The notes: generated from the letters alone by a model not told the origin. 34,770 nucleotides of DNA from Mesostigma viride (GCA_009746045.1 RPFO01002018.1:12501-47270), one strand, 5' to 3'; shown: positions 9,710-20,439, counted from the stretch's first letter. Numbers and translations: made by a program.

Positions 9710-12260
9710 CGCCGCCATGCAAGCAGCCATGCGGAGCTGCTCCGGATGTTTAATTTGACATCTCTGTCAATCCCGACTCACGATCACGAGCTTCAAGAAT
9801 CCAGGCTAGTCTGGGGCCATTCCTGCAGTCGCGCATTAATAATAAGAGTTAGTTATCACGTAGATTTGCGTCACGTGATAAGCAGTCGCGCAAGGCGTCG
9901 GAACTGACTGCCTGAAGATGGCTGGAAGGCGTGTTCCGAACAGATCTGCAGTGGCGTCGTCTTGGTGGGCGATGGTCATCGTTGTCTTGCTGGACTCTGC
10001 AACGGTAAGTGACGGCCTGCTGTTGCCGACACCTATCAAGTGGCATTCCCGCGAACCAAAAATTGGGCTGTATGATCTTTAGGACCGGTATAAAATCTAT
10101 TTCATAATAAGTTTGGCCAGAAAATTCGAACGCAAACGTGAAAGCCATGCATGGGCGCAAGCCGCCATGGCCTGGTCGTTTTCCGGATTGTAAATTGTAT
10201 GTGAAATGTACCCTGACCCCTTGACAGTCCTTTGACCGGCCAGAACACCTCTACAACTTTGTCAGAAGTATGCGAACCCTAGTACCATGCTGCGAGGAAA
10301 ATTATAAACTTTCGATCTTCTCAGCTAAACGCTTCCAAATTCTCAATAGTTTTCAGTCCGAGAAGGGGCCGATGCATCGGCTCTAAGTCGATTTTTGGCG
10401 GGAAATCGGCGGCAAGACCAATTAGGGGTTAAGGCTCGCTCCTCATGGGTTGCATGTGCTCTCTGACTCATCTATTCATGTTCTTGATCTATTAAATGAT
10501 TACATATGTTATCCTCTTCCCAACGGAAGTAGAATATTTTGTGATTACCTAATAAAATTATTACTGAAGTTGCCCTCTGCCATCGAAGCTGCGATCATGA
10601 ATATGAAGGGATGAATAGCTCAATGGTGGTAAGGCAATTTATTATTTTCAATTTAATCTACCAGTAATGTGCCTCGGGGAGCTAGCTTTTAGGTGGGATG
10701 GGTAGATGAATCAATCAAATTTTTGTGGAAAGGTCGAGCGGCATTATTATACACGGTATACATCTCGCAGCTTGCATGCAAGCAACCACTTCAGCCCTTT
10801 TTAGAGTGGCCGAAAAAAAGTTTCCAAGTTGCACCTAAGTTGCATACGTACAGGTGCACGTGTAGTAGTATGCAGTTACTGAACCGCATTTATTTTATGT
10901 ACTGACTAGACTGTTACTAGACTGTCCGCAGTGCATGTGCAAGGCGCATCTTTTGCATGGGCCTTTCTTTTGGGGGCCGGCATGGAAAGTGGCTATGTTG
11001 TTGTTGTTTGATTGGTTGGCTTAGACGCTGGGAGATTACACCCTGCAAACTTCCAACTTCTGCTTCAATGTCTTTCTGTTGTTATATCAAAGTGATAGCT
11101 ATCTATGGTGTTTGGACTTACCTATGACACATTGAGTTTTTCAACCGTTTTCTGCTTCCGTGCCTTACAAAATTAAACCGCAGACACGCCTAAAACTGGT
11201 GCACTTGCTGCGATCTGTAGATCAGTGGTATAGTGACTGCTCCTAATTGCGTATCTGCCGCCGCTTCTTCTGCTCCTCTATCTAATGCGAATGATCTGCG
11301 CACACGCAGGGACCCTTGCTGGTGGGACGTGCTGAAGTCATCCTTGGTACGGCGCTTAAGCGAGAATGCGCACTATGTGATGTATTGGATGTTGATCATG
11401 GCTCACATGGCCAACGTCCCCGCCTCTGGCGTGCCGCCTGGCTGGGGTGTCACTCTCTTTCTGCACAACTTACATAGTACTAACTGCCAGCATTTATCTG
11501 GGCGCAGCCAGCAAATGAGGCGCAAGAGCTCTGCCTACCCGCTGTAGCTAAATACAGTGTACCCTGGTCCTTGTAATAATGCAAGGACTACTGCACATTG
11601 CATGACAGCATGAGTGTGATCAATTTTTTTTACAAATGGAGTGCAGCCTGGGCTTGGTCATGATGTAGTCCTCACCCCATCTGGACATCCCCTGGGGACC
11701 TGCCGATGTGCGGCTGGCAGCTAGCTCTCACCGTGCAGTATGTCCTCCACACCTACTTAATGTCGTCAGCTGGCAGCTGTGCGTACTGTATAGGAACAGT
11801 ATGCTTACTAGGCTTCACCCACTTTATACTTTGACAGCAGCCACTTTCATTTTTCTTTTTCAGATTGAAGTAACGCTCAGGTTACATGAAGATTAATGCC
11901 TTTAGTGCCTATTTCCGCAACTAATATGATTGTCAAACTACGGCATGTGCTTAGAAAAGTCCCGTCTATCTGAGCTTCGATCATGCGTCAGTGATGTCAC
12001 TGCTGGCCCTTTGCCACAAGGTTCAGTGGTCATGTACAATGACTGCCGCCCAGCTGGTTACACTGCTATTGGCTTGCCCAGTGTCTACCGTACCTAACAT
12101 TTGCCAGCTTCTTCTGCATGCATCACCGGGAATGGCCTGTTCACGACAAAACCTGTTTCTTGGTTTATGGACAATTGGACGAGGCGAGGTGCCTTGAGCT
12201 CGGTACTTGATTGCAAGTCTGACAACCGACTGGCGGAGCCCGATGTTTGCTCTCTAAATA

Positions 12261-12339
12261 CCATTTCATGATAATTCTTGAAATGGCATGCACGTTAGGC
12301 ACCACTGTTACTAAGTGGTGCCTCAACACAGCGTGTTGA
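12261..12339. other. Three adjacent perfect hairpins
   Basis: Three perfect stems follow one another. CCATTTCA (12261-12268) pairs with TGAAATGG (12279-12286). AGGCACCACT (12297-12306) pairs with AGTGGTGCCT (12314-12323). TCAACAC (12323-12329) pairs with GTGTTGA (12333-12339) around a 3-nt loop. The last two abut and share one base. The set ends about 88 bp before the array-bearing inverted-repeat element. Function unknown: possibly a structured RNA, a recombination hotspot, or the end of an old element. Confidence 0.6.
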
Positions 12340-12526
12340 AGCTCCAGTTTTGCAACACTTCTACATTGCGTGCATGCTCCACGTCAATTATCAGGCTCAA
12401 TTCTAGCAGTACTAGGCTTGTCGATATCAAGTAACGTGCGTGTTTACAACTTGCCCGTTGAAACTCTACGGCGGAGCCAATTTTCTGAAGAACCTCACCC
12501 TTATGCTTGCAAAGTCGGGACAGATT

Positions 12527-15500
12527 GGGTGGGTGGAGGGAGGGAGGGAGGGAGGGAGGGAGGGAGGGAGGGAGGGAGGGAGGGAGGGAGGGAGGGAGGG
12601 AGGGAGGGAGGGACGGAGGGACGGAGGGACGGAGGGACGGAGGGACGGAGGGACGGAGGGAGGGAGGGACGGAGGGAGGGACGGAGGGAGGGACGGAGGG
12701 AGGGACGGAGGGAGGGACGGAGGGAGGGACGGAGGGAGGGACGGAGGGAGGGACGGAGGGAGGGACGGAGGGAGGGACGGAGGGAGGGACGGAGGGAGGG
12801 ACGGAGGGAGGGACGGAGGGAGGGACGGAGGGAGGGACGGAGGGAGGGGCGGAGGGAGGGGCGGAGGGAGGGGCGGAGGGAGGGGCGGAGGGAGGGGCGG
12901 AGGGAGGGACGGACGGAGGGAGGGACGGACGGACGGAGGGACGGACGGACGGAGGGACGGAGGGAGGGAGGGACGGAGGGAGGGAGGGACGGAGGGAGGG
13001 AGGGACGGAGGGAGGGAGGGACGGAGGGAGGGAGGGACGGAGGGAGGGACGGAGGGAGGGACGGAGGGAGGGACGGAGGGAGGGAGGACGGAGGGAGGGA
13101 CGGAGGGAGGGACGGAGGGAGGGACGGAGGGAGGGACGGAGGGAGGGACGGAGGGAGGGACGGAGGGAGGGACGGAGGGAGGGAGGGACGGACGGAGGGA
13201 CGGACGGAGGGACGGACGGAGGGACGGACGGAGGGACGGACGGAGGGACGGACGGAGGGACGGACGGAGGGACGGACGGAGGGACGGACGGAGGGACGGA
13301 CGGAGGGACGGACGGAGGGACGGACGGAGGGACGGACGGAGGGACGGACGGAGGGACGGACGGAGGGACGGACGGAGGGACGGACGGAGGGACGGACGGA
13401 GGGACGGACGGAGGGACGGACGGAGGGACGGACGGAGGGACGGACGGAGGGACGGACGGAGGGACGGACGGAGGGACGGACGGAGGGACGGACGGAGGGA
13501 CGGACGGAGGGACGGACGGAGGGACGGACGGAGGGACGGACGGAGGGACGGACGGAGGGACGGACGGAGGGACGGACGGAGGGACGGACGGAGGGACGGA
13601 CGGAGGGACGGACGGAGGGACGGAGGGAGGGACGGAGGGAGGGACGGAGGGACGGACGGAGGGACGGACGGAGGGACGGACGGAGGGACGGACGGAGGGA
13701 CGGACGGAGGGACGGACGGAGGGACGGAGGGAGGGAGGGACGGAGGGAGGGAGGGACGGACGGAGGGAGGGACGGACGGAGGGAGGGACGGACGGAGGGA
13801 GGGACGGACGGAGGAGAGGGAGGGACGGACGGAGGAGGGACGGACGGAGGGAGGGACGGAGGGAGGGAGGGACGGAGGGAGGGAGGGACGGAGGGAGGGA
13901 CGGAGGGACGGACGGAGGGACGGACGGAGGGACGGACGGAGGGACGGACGGAGGGACGGACGGAGGGACGGACGGAGGGACGGACGGAGGGACGGACGGA
14001 GGGACGGACGGAGGGACGGACGGAGGGACGGACGGAGGGACGGACGGAGGGACGGACGGAGGGACGGACGGAGGGACGGACGGAGGGACGGACGGAGGGA
14101 CGGACGGAGGGACGGAGGGACGGACGGAGGACGGAGGGACGGACGGAGGGACGGACGGAGGGACGGACGGAGGGACGGACGGAGGACGGACGGAGGACGG
14201 ACGGAGGGACGGACGGAGGGACGGACGGAGGGACGGACGGAGGGACGGACGGAGGGACGGACGGAGGGACGGACGGAGGGACGGACGGAGGGACGGAGGG
14301 AGGGACGGAGGGAGGGACGGAGGGAGGGACGGAGGGACGGACGGAGGGACGGACGGAGGGACGGACGGAGGACGGACGGAGGGACGGACGGAGGACGGAC
14401 GGAGGGACGGACGGAGGGACGGACGGAGGGACGGACGGAGGGACGGACGGAGGGACGGAGGGAGGGACGGAGGGAGGGACGGAGGGAGGGACGGAGGGAC
14501 GGACGGAGGGACGGACGGAGGGACGGACGGAGGGACGGACGGAGGGACGGACGGAGGGACGGACGGAGGGACGGACGGAGGGACGGACGGAGGGACGGAC
14601 GGAGGGACGGACGGAGGGAGGGAGGGACGGACGGAGGGAGGGACGGACGGAGGGAGGGACGGACGGAGGGAGGGAGGGACGGAGGGAGGGAGGGACGGAC
14701 GGAGGGAGGGACGGACGGAGGGAGGGACGGAGGGAGGGAGGGACGGAGGGAGGGAGGGACGGAGGGAGGGACGGAGGGACGGACGGAGGGACGGACGGAG
14801 GGACGGAGGGACGGAGGGAGGGACGGACGGAGGGACGGACGGAGGGACGGACGGAGGGACGGACGGAGGGACGGACGGAGGGACGGACGGAGGGACGGAC
14901 GGAGGGACGGACGGAGGGACGGAGGGACGGACGGAGGGACGGACGGAGGGACGGACGGAGGGACGGACGGAGGGACGGACGGAGGGACGGACGGAGGGAC
15001 GGACGGAGGGACGGACGGAGGGAGGGACGGAGGGACGGAGGGACGGAGGGACGGAGGGAGGGACGGACGGAGGGACGGACGGAGGGACGGACGGAGGGAC
15101 GGACGGAGGGACGGACGGAGGGACGGACGGAGGGACGGACGGAGGGACGGACGGAGGGACGGACGGAGGGACGGACGGAGGGAGGGACGGAGGGACGGAC
15201 GGACGGAGGGAGGGGTCGATGGATGGATGGATGGATAATTGGATGGATGGATGGACGGACGGACGGACGGACGGACGGAGGGAGGGACGGACGGACGGAG
15301 GGACGGAGGGACGGAGGGACGCATGGACGGACGGAGGGACGGACGAACGGACGGAGGGACGGACGGAGGGAGGGACGGACGGAGGGACGGACGGAGGGAG
15401 GGAGGGACGGACGGAGGGACGGACGGAGGGACGGACGGAGGCACGGACGGAGGGACGGACGGAGGGACGGACGGAGGGACGGACGGAGGGACGGATGGAG

Positions 15501-15713
15501 GGACGGACGGACGGAGGGACGGACGGAGGGACGGACGGAGGGGTCGATGGATCGATGGATGGATGGATGGATGGATGGATGGATGGATGGATGGATGGAT
15601 GGATGGATGGATGGATGGATGGATGGATGGATGGATGGATGGATGGATGGATGGATGGATGGATGGATGGATGGATGGATGGATGGATGGATGGATGGAT
15701 GGATGGATGGATG
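12527..15713 (+). repeat. Giant G-rich tetranucleotide array (GGAG/GGAC/GGGC/GGAT), about 3.2 kb
   Basis: Nearly 800 tetramers form blocks: pure GGGA (about 12536-12612), alternating GGAG GGAC (about 12613-12656), 12-bp GGAC GGAG GGAG (about 12661-12840), five copies of a GGGC variant (about 12843-12902), a long 12-bp GGAC GGAC GGAG block (about 13186-13625), then alternating returns of both 12-bp types. It ends in a nearly pure GGAT block (about 15557-15713). A GGGGTCGATGGAT seed occurs twice (about 15212 and 15540). Occasional one-base losses (GGAGGACGG near 13084, 14128, 14183, 14192, 14369, 14391) shift tetramer phase. All plus frames are open simply because the units lack stop codons. 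The plus strand is strongly quadruplex-prone. Confidence 0.99.
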
Positions 15714-15789
15714 TATTGGTTGATTTATTAATTTATTATTTTATTTTATCCCCTATTCCTACGTATTTTCTCACGTGTACGGCCTAATA

Positions 15790-15817
15790 TAAGGTTCGCC
15801 AATTCTGGCGAACCTTA
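15790..15817. other. Perfect 12-bp hairpin inside the inverted-repeat element
   Basis: TAAGGTTCGCCA (15790-15801) pairs with TGGCGAACCTTA (15806-15817) across a 4-nt ATTC loop. The compact copy at 20509-20766 carries the same hairpin with mismatches. It could be an RNA structure or terminator-like fold of the element. Confidence 0.75.
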
Positions 15818-15956
15818 CGGCCCTTCCGAAAATTGGCTCCGCCTGATAATAGAATCTAGGTTGAGCTAGTGCATTGCACTTGTGATGTCTAAAACAATGG
15901 TATGTGCCTTAATTCTCCCGTTTCTATGTCATGTTCCGGTCTCTCTTTGTTTTCAG

Positions 15957-18917
15957 GTACAAATGCGGGCGGTGAAACTCTCACTGGGACGAGTTCTAGT
16001 GATACCATTGTTGCCTTGAGTGGCAATGACGTCGTTCTCGGGGGCGCTGGCAATGACGTCGTTCGTGGGGGAGCAGGCGACGACGCGTTGTCCGGTGGCG
16101 ATGGAAATGATGTTTTGTATGGAGACGATGGGGCTGACACTATTGACGGCGGTGCTGGCGGTGACGTGGTGTACGGGGGTGCAGGCGACGACGCGATGTC
16201 CGGTGGCGATGGAAATGATGCCTTGTTTGGAAACGATGGGGCTGACACTATTGACGGCGGTGCCAGCAATGATGGAGTTAGTGGGGGTGCAGGCGACGAC
16301 GCGATGTCCGGTGGCGATGGAGATGATTGGTTGTTTGGAGACCATGGGGCTGACACCATTGACGGCGGTGCCGGCGGTGACAGGGTGTTCGGGGGTGCAG
16401 GCGACGACACGATGTCCGGTGGCGATGGACTTGATCGGTTGTATGGAGAGGATGGGGCTGACACTATTGACGGCGGTGCCGGCGATGACAGGGTGTTCGG
16501 GGGTGCAGGCGACGACGCGATGTCCGGTGGCGATGGATATGATAACTTGTATGGAAACGATGGGAACGACACCATTGACGGCGGTGCTGGCGGTGACGTG
16601 GTGTACGGGGGTGCAGGCGACGACGCGATGTCCGGTGGCGATGGAAATGATGCCTTGTTTGGAAACGATGGGGCTGACACTATTGACGGCGGTGCCGGCA
16701 ATGATGGAGTTAGTGGGGGTGCAGGCGACGACGCGATGTCCGGTGGCGATGGAAGTGATGCCTTGGGTGGAGGGGATGGGGCTGACACCATTGACGGCGG
16801 TGCCGGCGATGACAGGGTGTACGGGGGTGCAGGCGACGACGCGATGTCCGGTGGCGATGGATATGATAACTTGTATGGAAACGATGGGAACGACACCATT
16901 GACGGCGGTGCAGCCGGCGACTTTGTGTTCGGGGGTGCAGGCGACGACACGATGTCCGGTGGCGATGGACTTGATCGGTTGTATGGAGAGGATGGGGCTG
17001 ACACCATTGACGGCGGTGCAGCCGTTGACTTGGTGTCTGGGGGCGCTGGCGATGACGTCGTTCGTGGGGGAGCAGGCGACGACGCGATGTCTGGTGGCGA
17101 TGGAGATGATCGTTTGTATGGAGAGGATGGGAACGACACCATTGACGGCGGTGCCGGCGGTGACGTGGTGTACGGGGGTGCAGGCGACGACGCGATGTCC
17201 GGTGGCGATGGAAATGATGCCTTGTTTGGAAACGATGGGGCTGACACTATTGACAGCGGTGCCGGCGATGATGGAGTTCGTGGGGGCGCAGGCAGCGACA
17301 CGATTCTGGGTGGCGATGGATATGATAACTTGTCTGGAGACGATGGGAACGACACCATTGACGGCGGTGCCGGCGGTGACGTGGTGTACGGGGGTGCAGG
17401 CGACGACGCGATGTCCGGTGGCGATGGATATGATTACTTGTATGGAAACGATGGGAACGACACCATTGACGGCGGTGCCGGCTACGACTGGGTGTTTGGG
17501 GGCGCAGGCGGCGACGCGATGTCTGGTGGCGATGGGAATGATGCCTTGTTTGGAGAGGATGGGGCTGACACTATTGACAGCGGTGCGGGCGATGATGGAG
17601 TTCGTGGGGGCGCAGGCAGCGACACGATACTGGGTGGCGATGGAGGTGATCGTTTATATGGAGACGATGGGAACGACACCATTGACGGCGGTGCCGGCAA
17701 CGACAGGATGCTTGGGGGTGCAGGCGACGACGCGATGTCCGGTGGCGATGGACATGATGACTTGTTTGGACAGGATGGGGCTGACACTATTGACGGCGGT
17801 GCCGGCGATGATGTAGCTCGTGGGGGCGCAGGCACCGACACGATTCTGGGTGGCGATGGATATGATTACTTGTATGGAGACGATGGGAACGACACCATGG
17901 ACGGCGGTGCCGGCAACGACTTTGTGTCTGGGGGTGCAGGCGACGACGCGATGTCCGGTGGCGATGGAAATGATGTCTTGCATGGAGGGGATGGGGCTGA
18001 CACCATTGACGGCGGTGCAGCCAATGACTATGTGTCTGGGGGCGCAGGCGATGACGCAATGTACGGTGGCCTTGGAAATGATGCCTTGTTTGGAGAGGAT
18101 GGGGCTGACACTATTGACAGCGGTGCGGGCGATGATGGAGTTCGTGGGGGCGCAGGCAGCGACACGATACTGGGTGGCGATGGAGGTGATCGTTTATATG
18201 GAGACGATGGGAACGACACCATTGACGGCGGTGCCGGCAACGACAGGATGCTTGGGGGTGCAGGCGACGACACGATGTCCGGTGGCGATGGATATGATAA
18301 CTTGTACGGAGAGGATGGGGCTGACACCATTGACGGCGGTGCAGCCGGTGACTTCGTGTCTGGGGGCGCAGGCGATGACGCAATGTCCGGTGGCGATGGA
18401 AATGATGCCTTGTTTGGAGAGGATGGGGCTGACACTATTGACAGCGGTGCGGGCGATGATGGAGTTCGTGGGGGCGCAGGCAGCGACACGATACTGGGTG
18501 GCGATGGAGGTGATCGTTTGTATGGAGACGATGGGAACGACACCATCGTCGGCGGTGCGGGTGATGATCGCATTTTTGGGGGCCCCGGCAATGACGTCCT
18601 TCGAGATGTAGCCGGCAGGGGTGTGACCTTGAGTGGGGATGACGGCTATGCGCTTTTGGATGGCGAAGAAGGCGATGACTGGCTGTTCGGTGGCGCGGCG
18701 AACGTTACGGTCATGCGGGGCGGACCGGGTAACGATGTCTTGGTGTGCGAGGGCCCCCATGATGTTGGTGAGATGGACGGCGGTGACGGTGATGACATCC
18801 TCCTGCCCTGCAGTGACAATGGCATCATCACCGGTGGTCGCGGGCGCAACATCATTATCGGCAGCAACCGTACGGGGATTGTGACGAATTCCGCAGGTGG
18901 CACGGACGTGTACGCAG
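15957..18917 (+). CDS. RTX (hemolysin-type calcium-binding) repeat exon of a secreted or surface multidomain protein
   Basis: This 2961-nt exon is open throughout, preceded by the acceptor CTCTTTGTTTTCAG and followed by the donor GCAG|GTAAGA. Both boundaries are phase 1, giving 987 codons. The protein is a long run of nonapeptides of the GGxGxDxUx type (for example GGAGDDAMSGGDGNDALFG), organised as about 23 super-repeats of 36 residues (108 bp), each with one D-T-I-D-G/S-G block. Such repeats fold as calcium-bound parallel beta-rolls and act outside the cell. The last ~120 residues are degenerate repeats with scattered Cys. No pore-forming RTX-toxin N-terminus or type I secretion signal is seen, so a toxin call is not supported. 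The 5' exons with a signal peptide were not found. Adhesion or matrix function is inference. Confidence 0.88.
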
Positions 18918-18965
18918 GTAAGAACAGGGATAGGTAAGAACAGGGATAGGTAAGAACAGGGATAG
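18918..18965 (+). repeat. Triplicated 16-bp unit with a splice donor in each copy
   Basis: GTAAGAACAGGGATAG is repeated three times exactly (18918, 18934, 18950), beginning at the donor GT of the RTX exon. Every copy starts GTAAGA, a good donor, and the second and third are preceded by AG as well. Because 16 is not a multiple of three, using the second or third copy would change frame. The exon's own frame runs into a stop formed by the second copy. Confidence 0.95.
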
Positions 18966-19086
18966 TTCACTACCAAGTCCTGTCTTTAGAAGGTTGAAAT
19001 AGGCCTAATTAATAACCTCACTATTATTTGTTTAACAGGTCACCACTTAAAATGGATGCCTTCTACAGGGTGTCCGTAATGCATTA

Positions 19087-19414
19087 CAGTCATTCCCGCG
19101 TTAAGTTACGATTCTTAAGGTTACGTTCCGGCGTTAAGTTACGACGCCAAGTTTTTGGTGGCGTAAACCTCAGCGCCCACCTTTCCGTAAAGATCTGGCG
19201 GAAAAAATGGACTTCGGGCGACTTCGATGCTGCAGCTGGACCGGGCTTGACGAGAGCTGTCGATTGCCGTATAGAAGTCCGTCAGAGGAGGGGGGGGTGG
19301 GCTGCTAGCCTAATTCTACCGCTAAGGTTACCTACCCGCGTTAAGTTACGTTCCCGCTTTAAGTTACGACGCCCAGATTTTGGCGGCGATCGTAACTTAA
19401 CGCGGGAATGACTG
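19087..19414. mobile_element. MITE, Tc1/mariner (Stowaway)-like, with TA target duplication
   Basis: Termini CAGTCATTCCCGCGTTAAGT and its exact reverse complement frame a 328-bp element. With the flanking TA on each side, the perfect inverted identity is 28 bp (19085-19112 against 19389-19416). TA duplication and the absence of any ORF fit a non-autonomous mariner-type MITE. The GCGTTAAGTTACG word recurs internally near both ends, so the subterminal parts are repeated. It sits inside an intron of the RTX-VWD gene. Confidence 0.88.
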
Positions 19415-19681
19415 TACCTATGTGCTTGGTCAGGGCCCCACTTAAGTTACAGTGCTGTATCGAGGCTATGTGATCATGAAGTTAGGCCTAAGTCCCATCA
19501 GTTTTGAAGTGAGGAGAGGTATGTGGCATGGTTGGTGACCAGGCTGGTATGTCATATGACCAAATATATCACCTTGAAATCTTGCTATTCACCACAAACA
19601 CCCCTACAGGCTGAACAGGATGTAACTGCTGCATGGTATACCCAGCCATGCAAAGGGGGGCCTGTCCTTGTGTAAATGTAT

Positions 19682-19939
19682 AGGGTGCACCCGCAGTGTT
19701 GCAACAAGAATCGCAACTTCACAACTTCTAGGAGGACCGAATACAAGCGTTACAAGCCTAATTTTAGCTGGCTAAACTGGTTGTTGCGTAACTTGGTAAC
19801 ATTATGACTCCTCGCAGAAATCAGATATATATTTTTAAACAGAAGATGCCGCGGTGTGCCTCGTCTACTTGACCTTAGCAGAAGTAGACGATAAAAAACA
19901 TTTTGTGCAATTCTTGTTGCGATACTGCGGGTGCACCCT
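19682..19939. mobile_element. MITE-like element with inverted repeats of about 35 bp
   Basis: AGGGTGCACCCGCAGTGTTG at 19682 is mirrored at the right end (ACTGCGGGTGCACCCT ending at 19939). The inverted match continues through CAACAAGAAT with about three mismatches over 35 bp. The 258-bp unit contains a central perfect stem TCGTCTACTT/AAGTAGACGA (19861-19891). No target duplication is obvious. A partial match to its tip (GGTGCACCCGCA) occurs near 1770. Confidence 0.75.
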
Positions 19940-20070
19940 GTTGTGCGTTAGTGTGTCCTTGCTTGAATTTCCTATGTAAGTACTCACGGCTGATACCTGC
20001 ATCAAGGGTAAACGGTTGCATTATATTGGCTTGATCGTCCTATGAACCCTTGTTGGCTGTGGGTTTGCAG

Positions 20071-20439
20071 TCTGCATGGGGGTCAACCGCACAGGCGAGG
20101 ACATCAGTGGGTGCCACCCTGACCAAGTCTGCTTCTTCCAGTCCAATGGGACGCGCCCTGAACCCCTGCAGCCAGGCGACTACTGCCGCCATGACTGTAC
20201 GTGCGATGATGCGCCTGTTGCGACAAAGTGTTGCGACAAAGCATGCAATAGCGTTCTGGAATGGATTTCTAGCAATGCGTGGCTTATACCCCCCCAGAGC
20301 CTCTGGAACCTCTCGGCCCTGGCTGAGTTATCCCCTTGGACTCCCTCAGTGGAACCCCCAGCCCTGGCAGAACTCCTGCAAAGTGCATTGGTGCCTTCTG
20401 CTGATGCCTGCCGCTTAATTCCTATCGGACACGGGGGCA
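20071..20439 (+). CDS. Cys-rich exon of the RTX-VWD gene (3' boundary uncertain)
   Basis: After the acceptor GGGTTTGCAG the frame that continues the RTX exon in phase 1 reads VCMGVNRTGEDISGC and then a segment with about ten Cys in 50 residues (PDQVC, GDYC, HDCTCDD, KCCDKAC). This suggests an extracellular disulfide-bonded module. The phase required by the next exon allows donors at 20197 (GTACGT), 20383 (GTGCAT) or 20440 (GTTTGT); I cannot decide among them. With the first, the exon would be only 126 nt. If unspliced, the frame ends at a TAA at 20445-20447. Confidence 0.58.

Larger units (their letters stand above)
7320..12426. other. Gene-poor interval between divergently oriented genes
   Basis: This 5.1-kb interval separates the minus-strand YGGT-like gene from the plus-strand RTX-VWD gene. 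No exon can be named. It contains small inverted repeats, CACGTG and ACGCGT clusters, and three adjacent hairpins near its right end, listed separately. One possible exon at 11310-11443 (acceptor ACACGCAG, donor GGCTGGG|GTGTCA) encodes an aromatic-rich peptide of unknown kind. Strong acceptor-like sequence also occurs at about 11863 (TTTCTTTTTCAG). 5' exons of the RTX-VWD gene could lie here. Confidence 0.45.
12427..15848 (+). mobile_element. Inverted-repeat (foldback/MITE-like) element carrying an expanded tetranucleotide array
   Basis: The left flank, from TCAAGTAACGTGCGTG through GGCGGAGCCAATTTTCTGAAG to about 12526, matches the reverse complement of 20664-20766 with only a few differences. 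The right flank, from about 15749 (ATCCCCTATTCC) through CCGAAAATTGGCTCCGCCTG and ending GATAAT at about 15850, matches the reverse complement of 20509-20610. GGCGGAGCCAATTTTC near the left end and GAAAATTGGCTCCGCC near the right end are inverse, so the unit has terminal or subterminal inverted repeats of about 21-25 bp. The compact copy is about 258 bp; this one is about 3.4 kb, the difference being almost entirely the internal array. No ORF for a transposase is present. It lies immediately 5' of the RTX-repeat exon, probably in an intron. Confidence 0.82.
18918..20070 (+). other. Intron of the RTX-VWD gene (inferred)
   Basis: This 1153-nt phase-1 intron has the donor GTAAGA and the acceptor GGGTTTGCAG. 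It carries two MITE-like elements (19087-19414 and 19682-19939). A closer acceptor at 19039 (TTGTTTAACAG) is possible, but reading on from it reaches a stop after about 13 codons. The join to 20071 instead enters a Cys-rich frame. Confidence 0.6.

Noticed and set aside
11310-11443. Possible plus-strand exon with acceptor and donor, aromatic-rich product
   Set aside because: Splice-like ends exist, but the peptide matches nothing I recognise and no phase-compatible neighbour was found.
11945-12100. Short ORF (about 50 codons) starting MCLEKSRLSELRSC
   Set aside because: Short, without a known domain; a neighbouring frame is equally open.
12370-15787. Very long open frames (about 930-1100 codons) on both strands encoding Arg/Gly/Glu/Asp or Pro/Ser repeats
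   Set aside because: They follow automatically from a tetranucleotide array without stop codons; all three plus frames and one minus frame are open through the same DNA, and no frame shows codon-like constraint.
15957-18917. RTX toxin, or bacterial contamination
   Set aside because: No toxin N-terminal domain or type I secretion signal is visible. The block has eukaryotic splice sites on both sides and is flanked by algal-type introns and mobile elements.
15889-18976. Long antisense and alternative-frame ORFs across the RTX exon
   Set aside because: They mirror the 108-bp coding repeat. The GGxGxDxUx frame is the only one with a known fold, splice sites and a non-repeat continuation.
19028-19411. 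Continuation of the RTX gene through an acceptor at 19039 into a 127-codon ORF
   Set aside because: In the phase required by the RTX exon this reaches a stop after about 13 codons, and most of the ORF is the MITE at 19087-19414.
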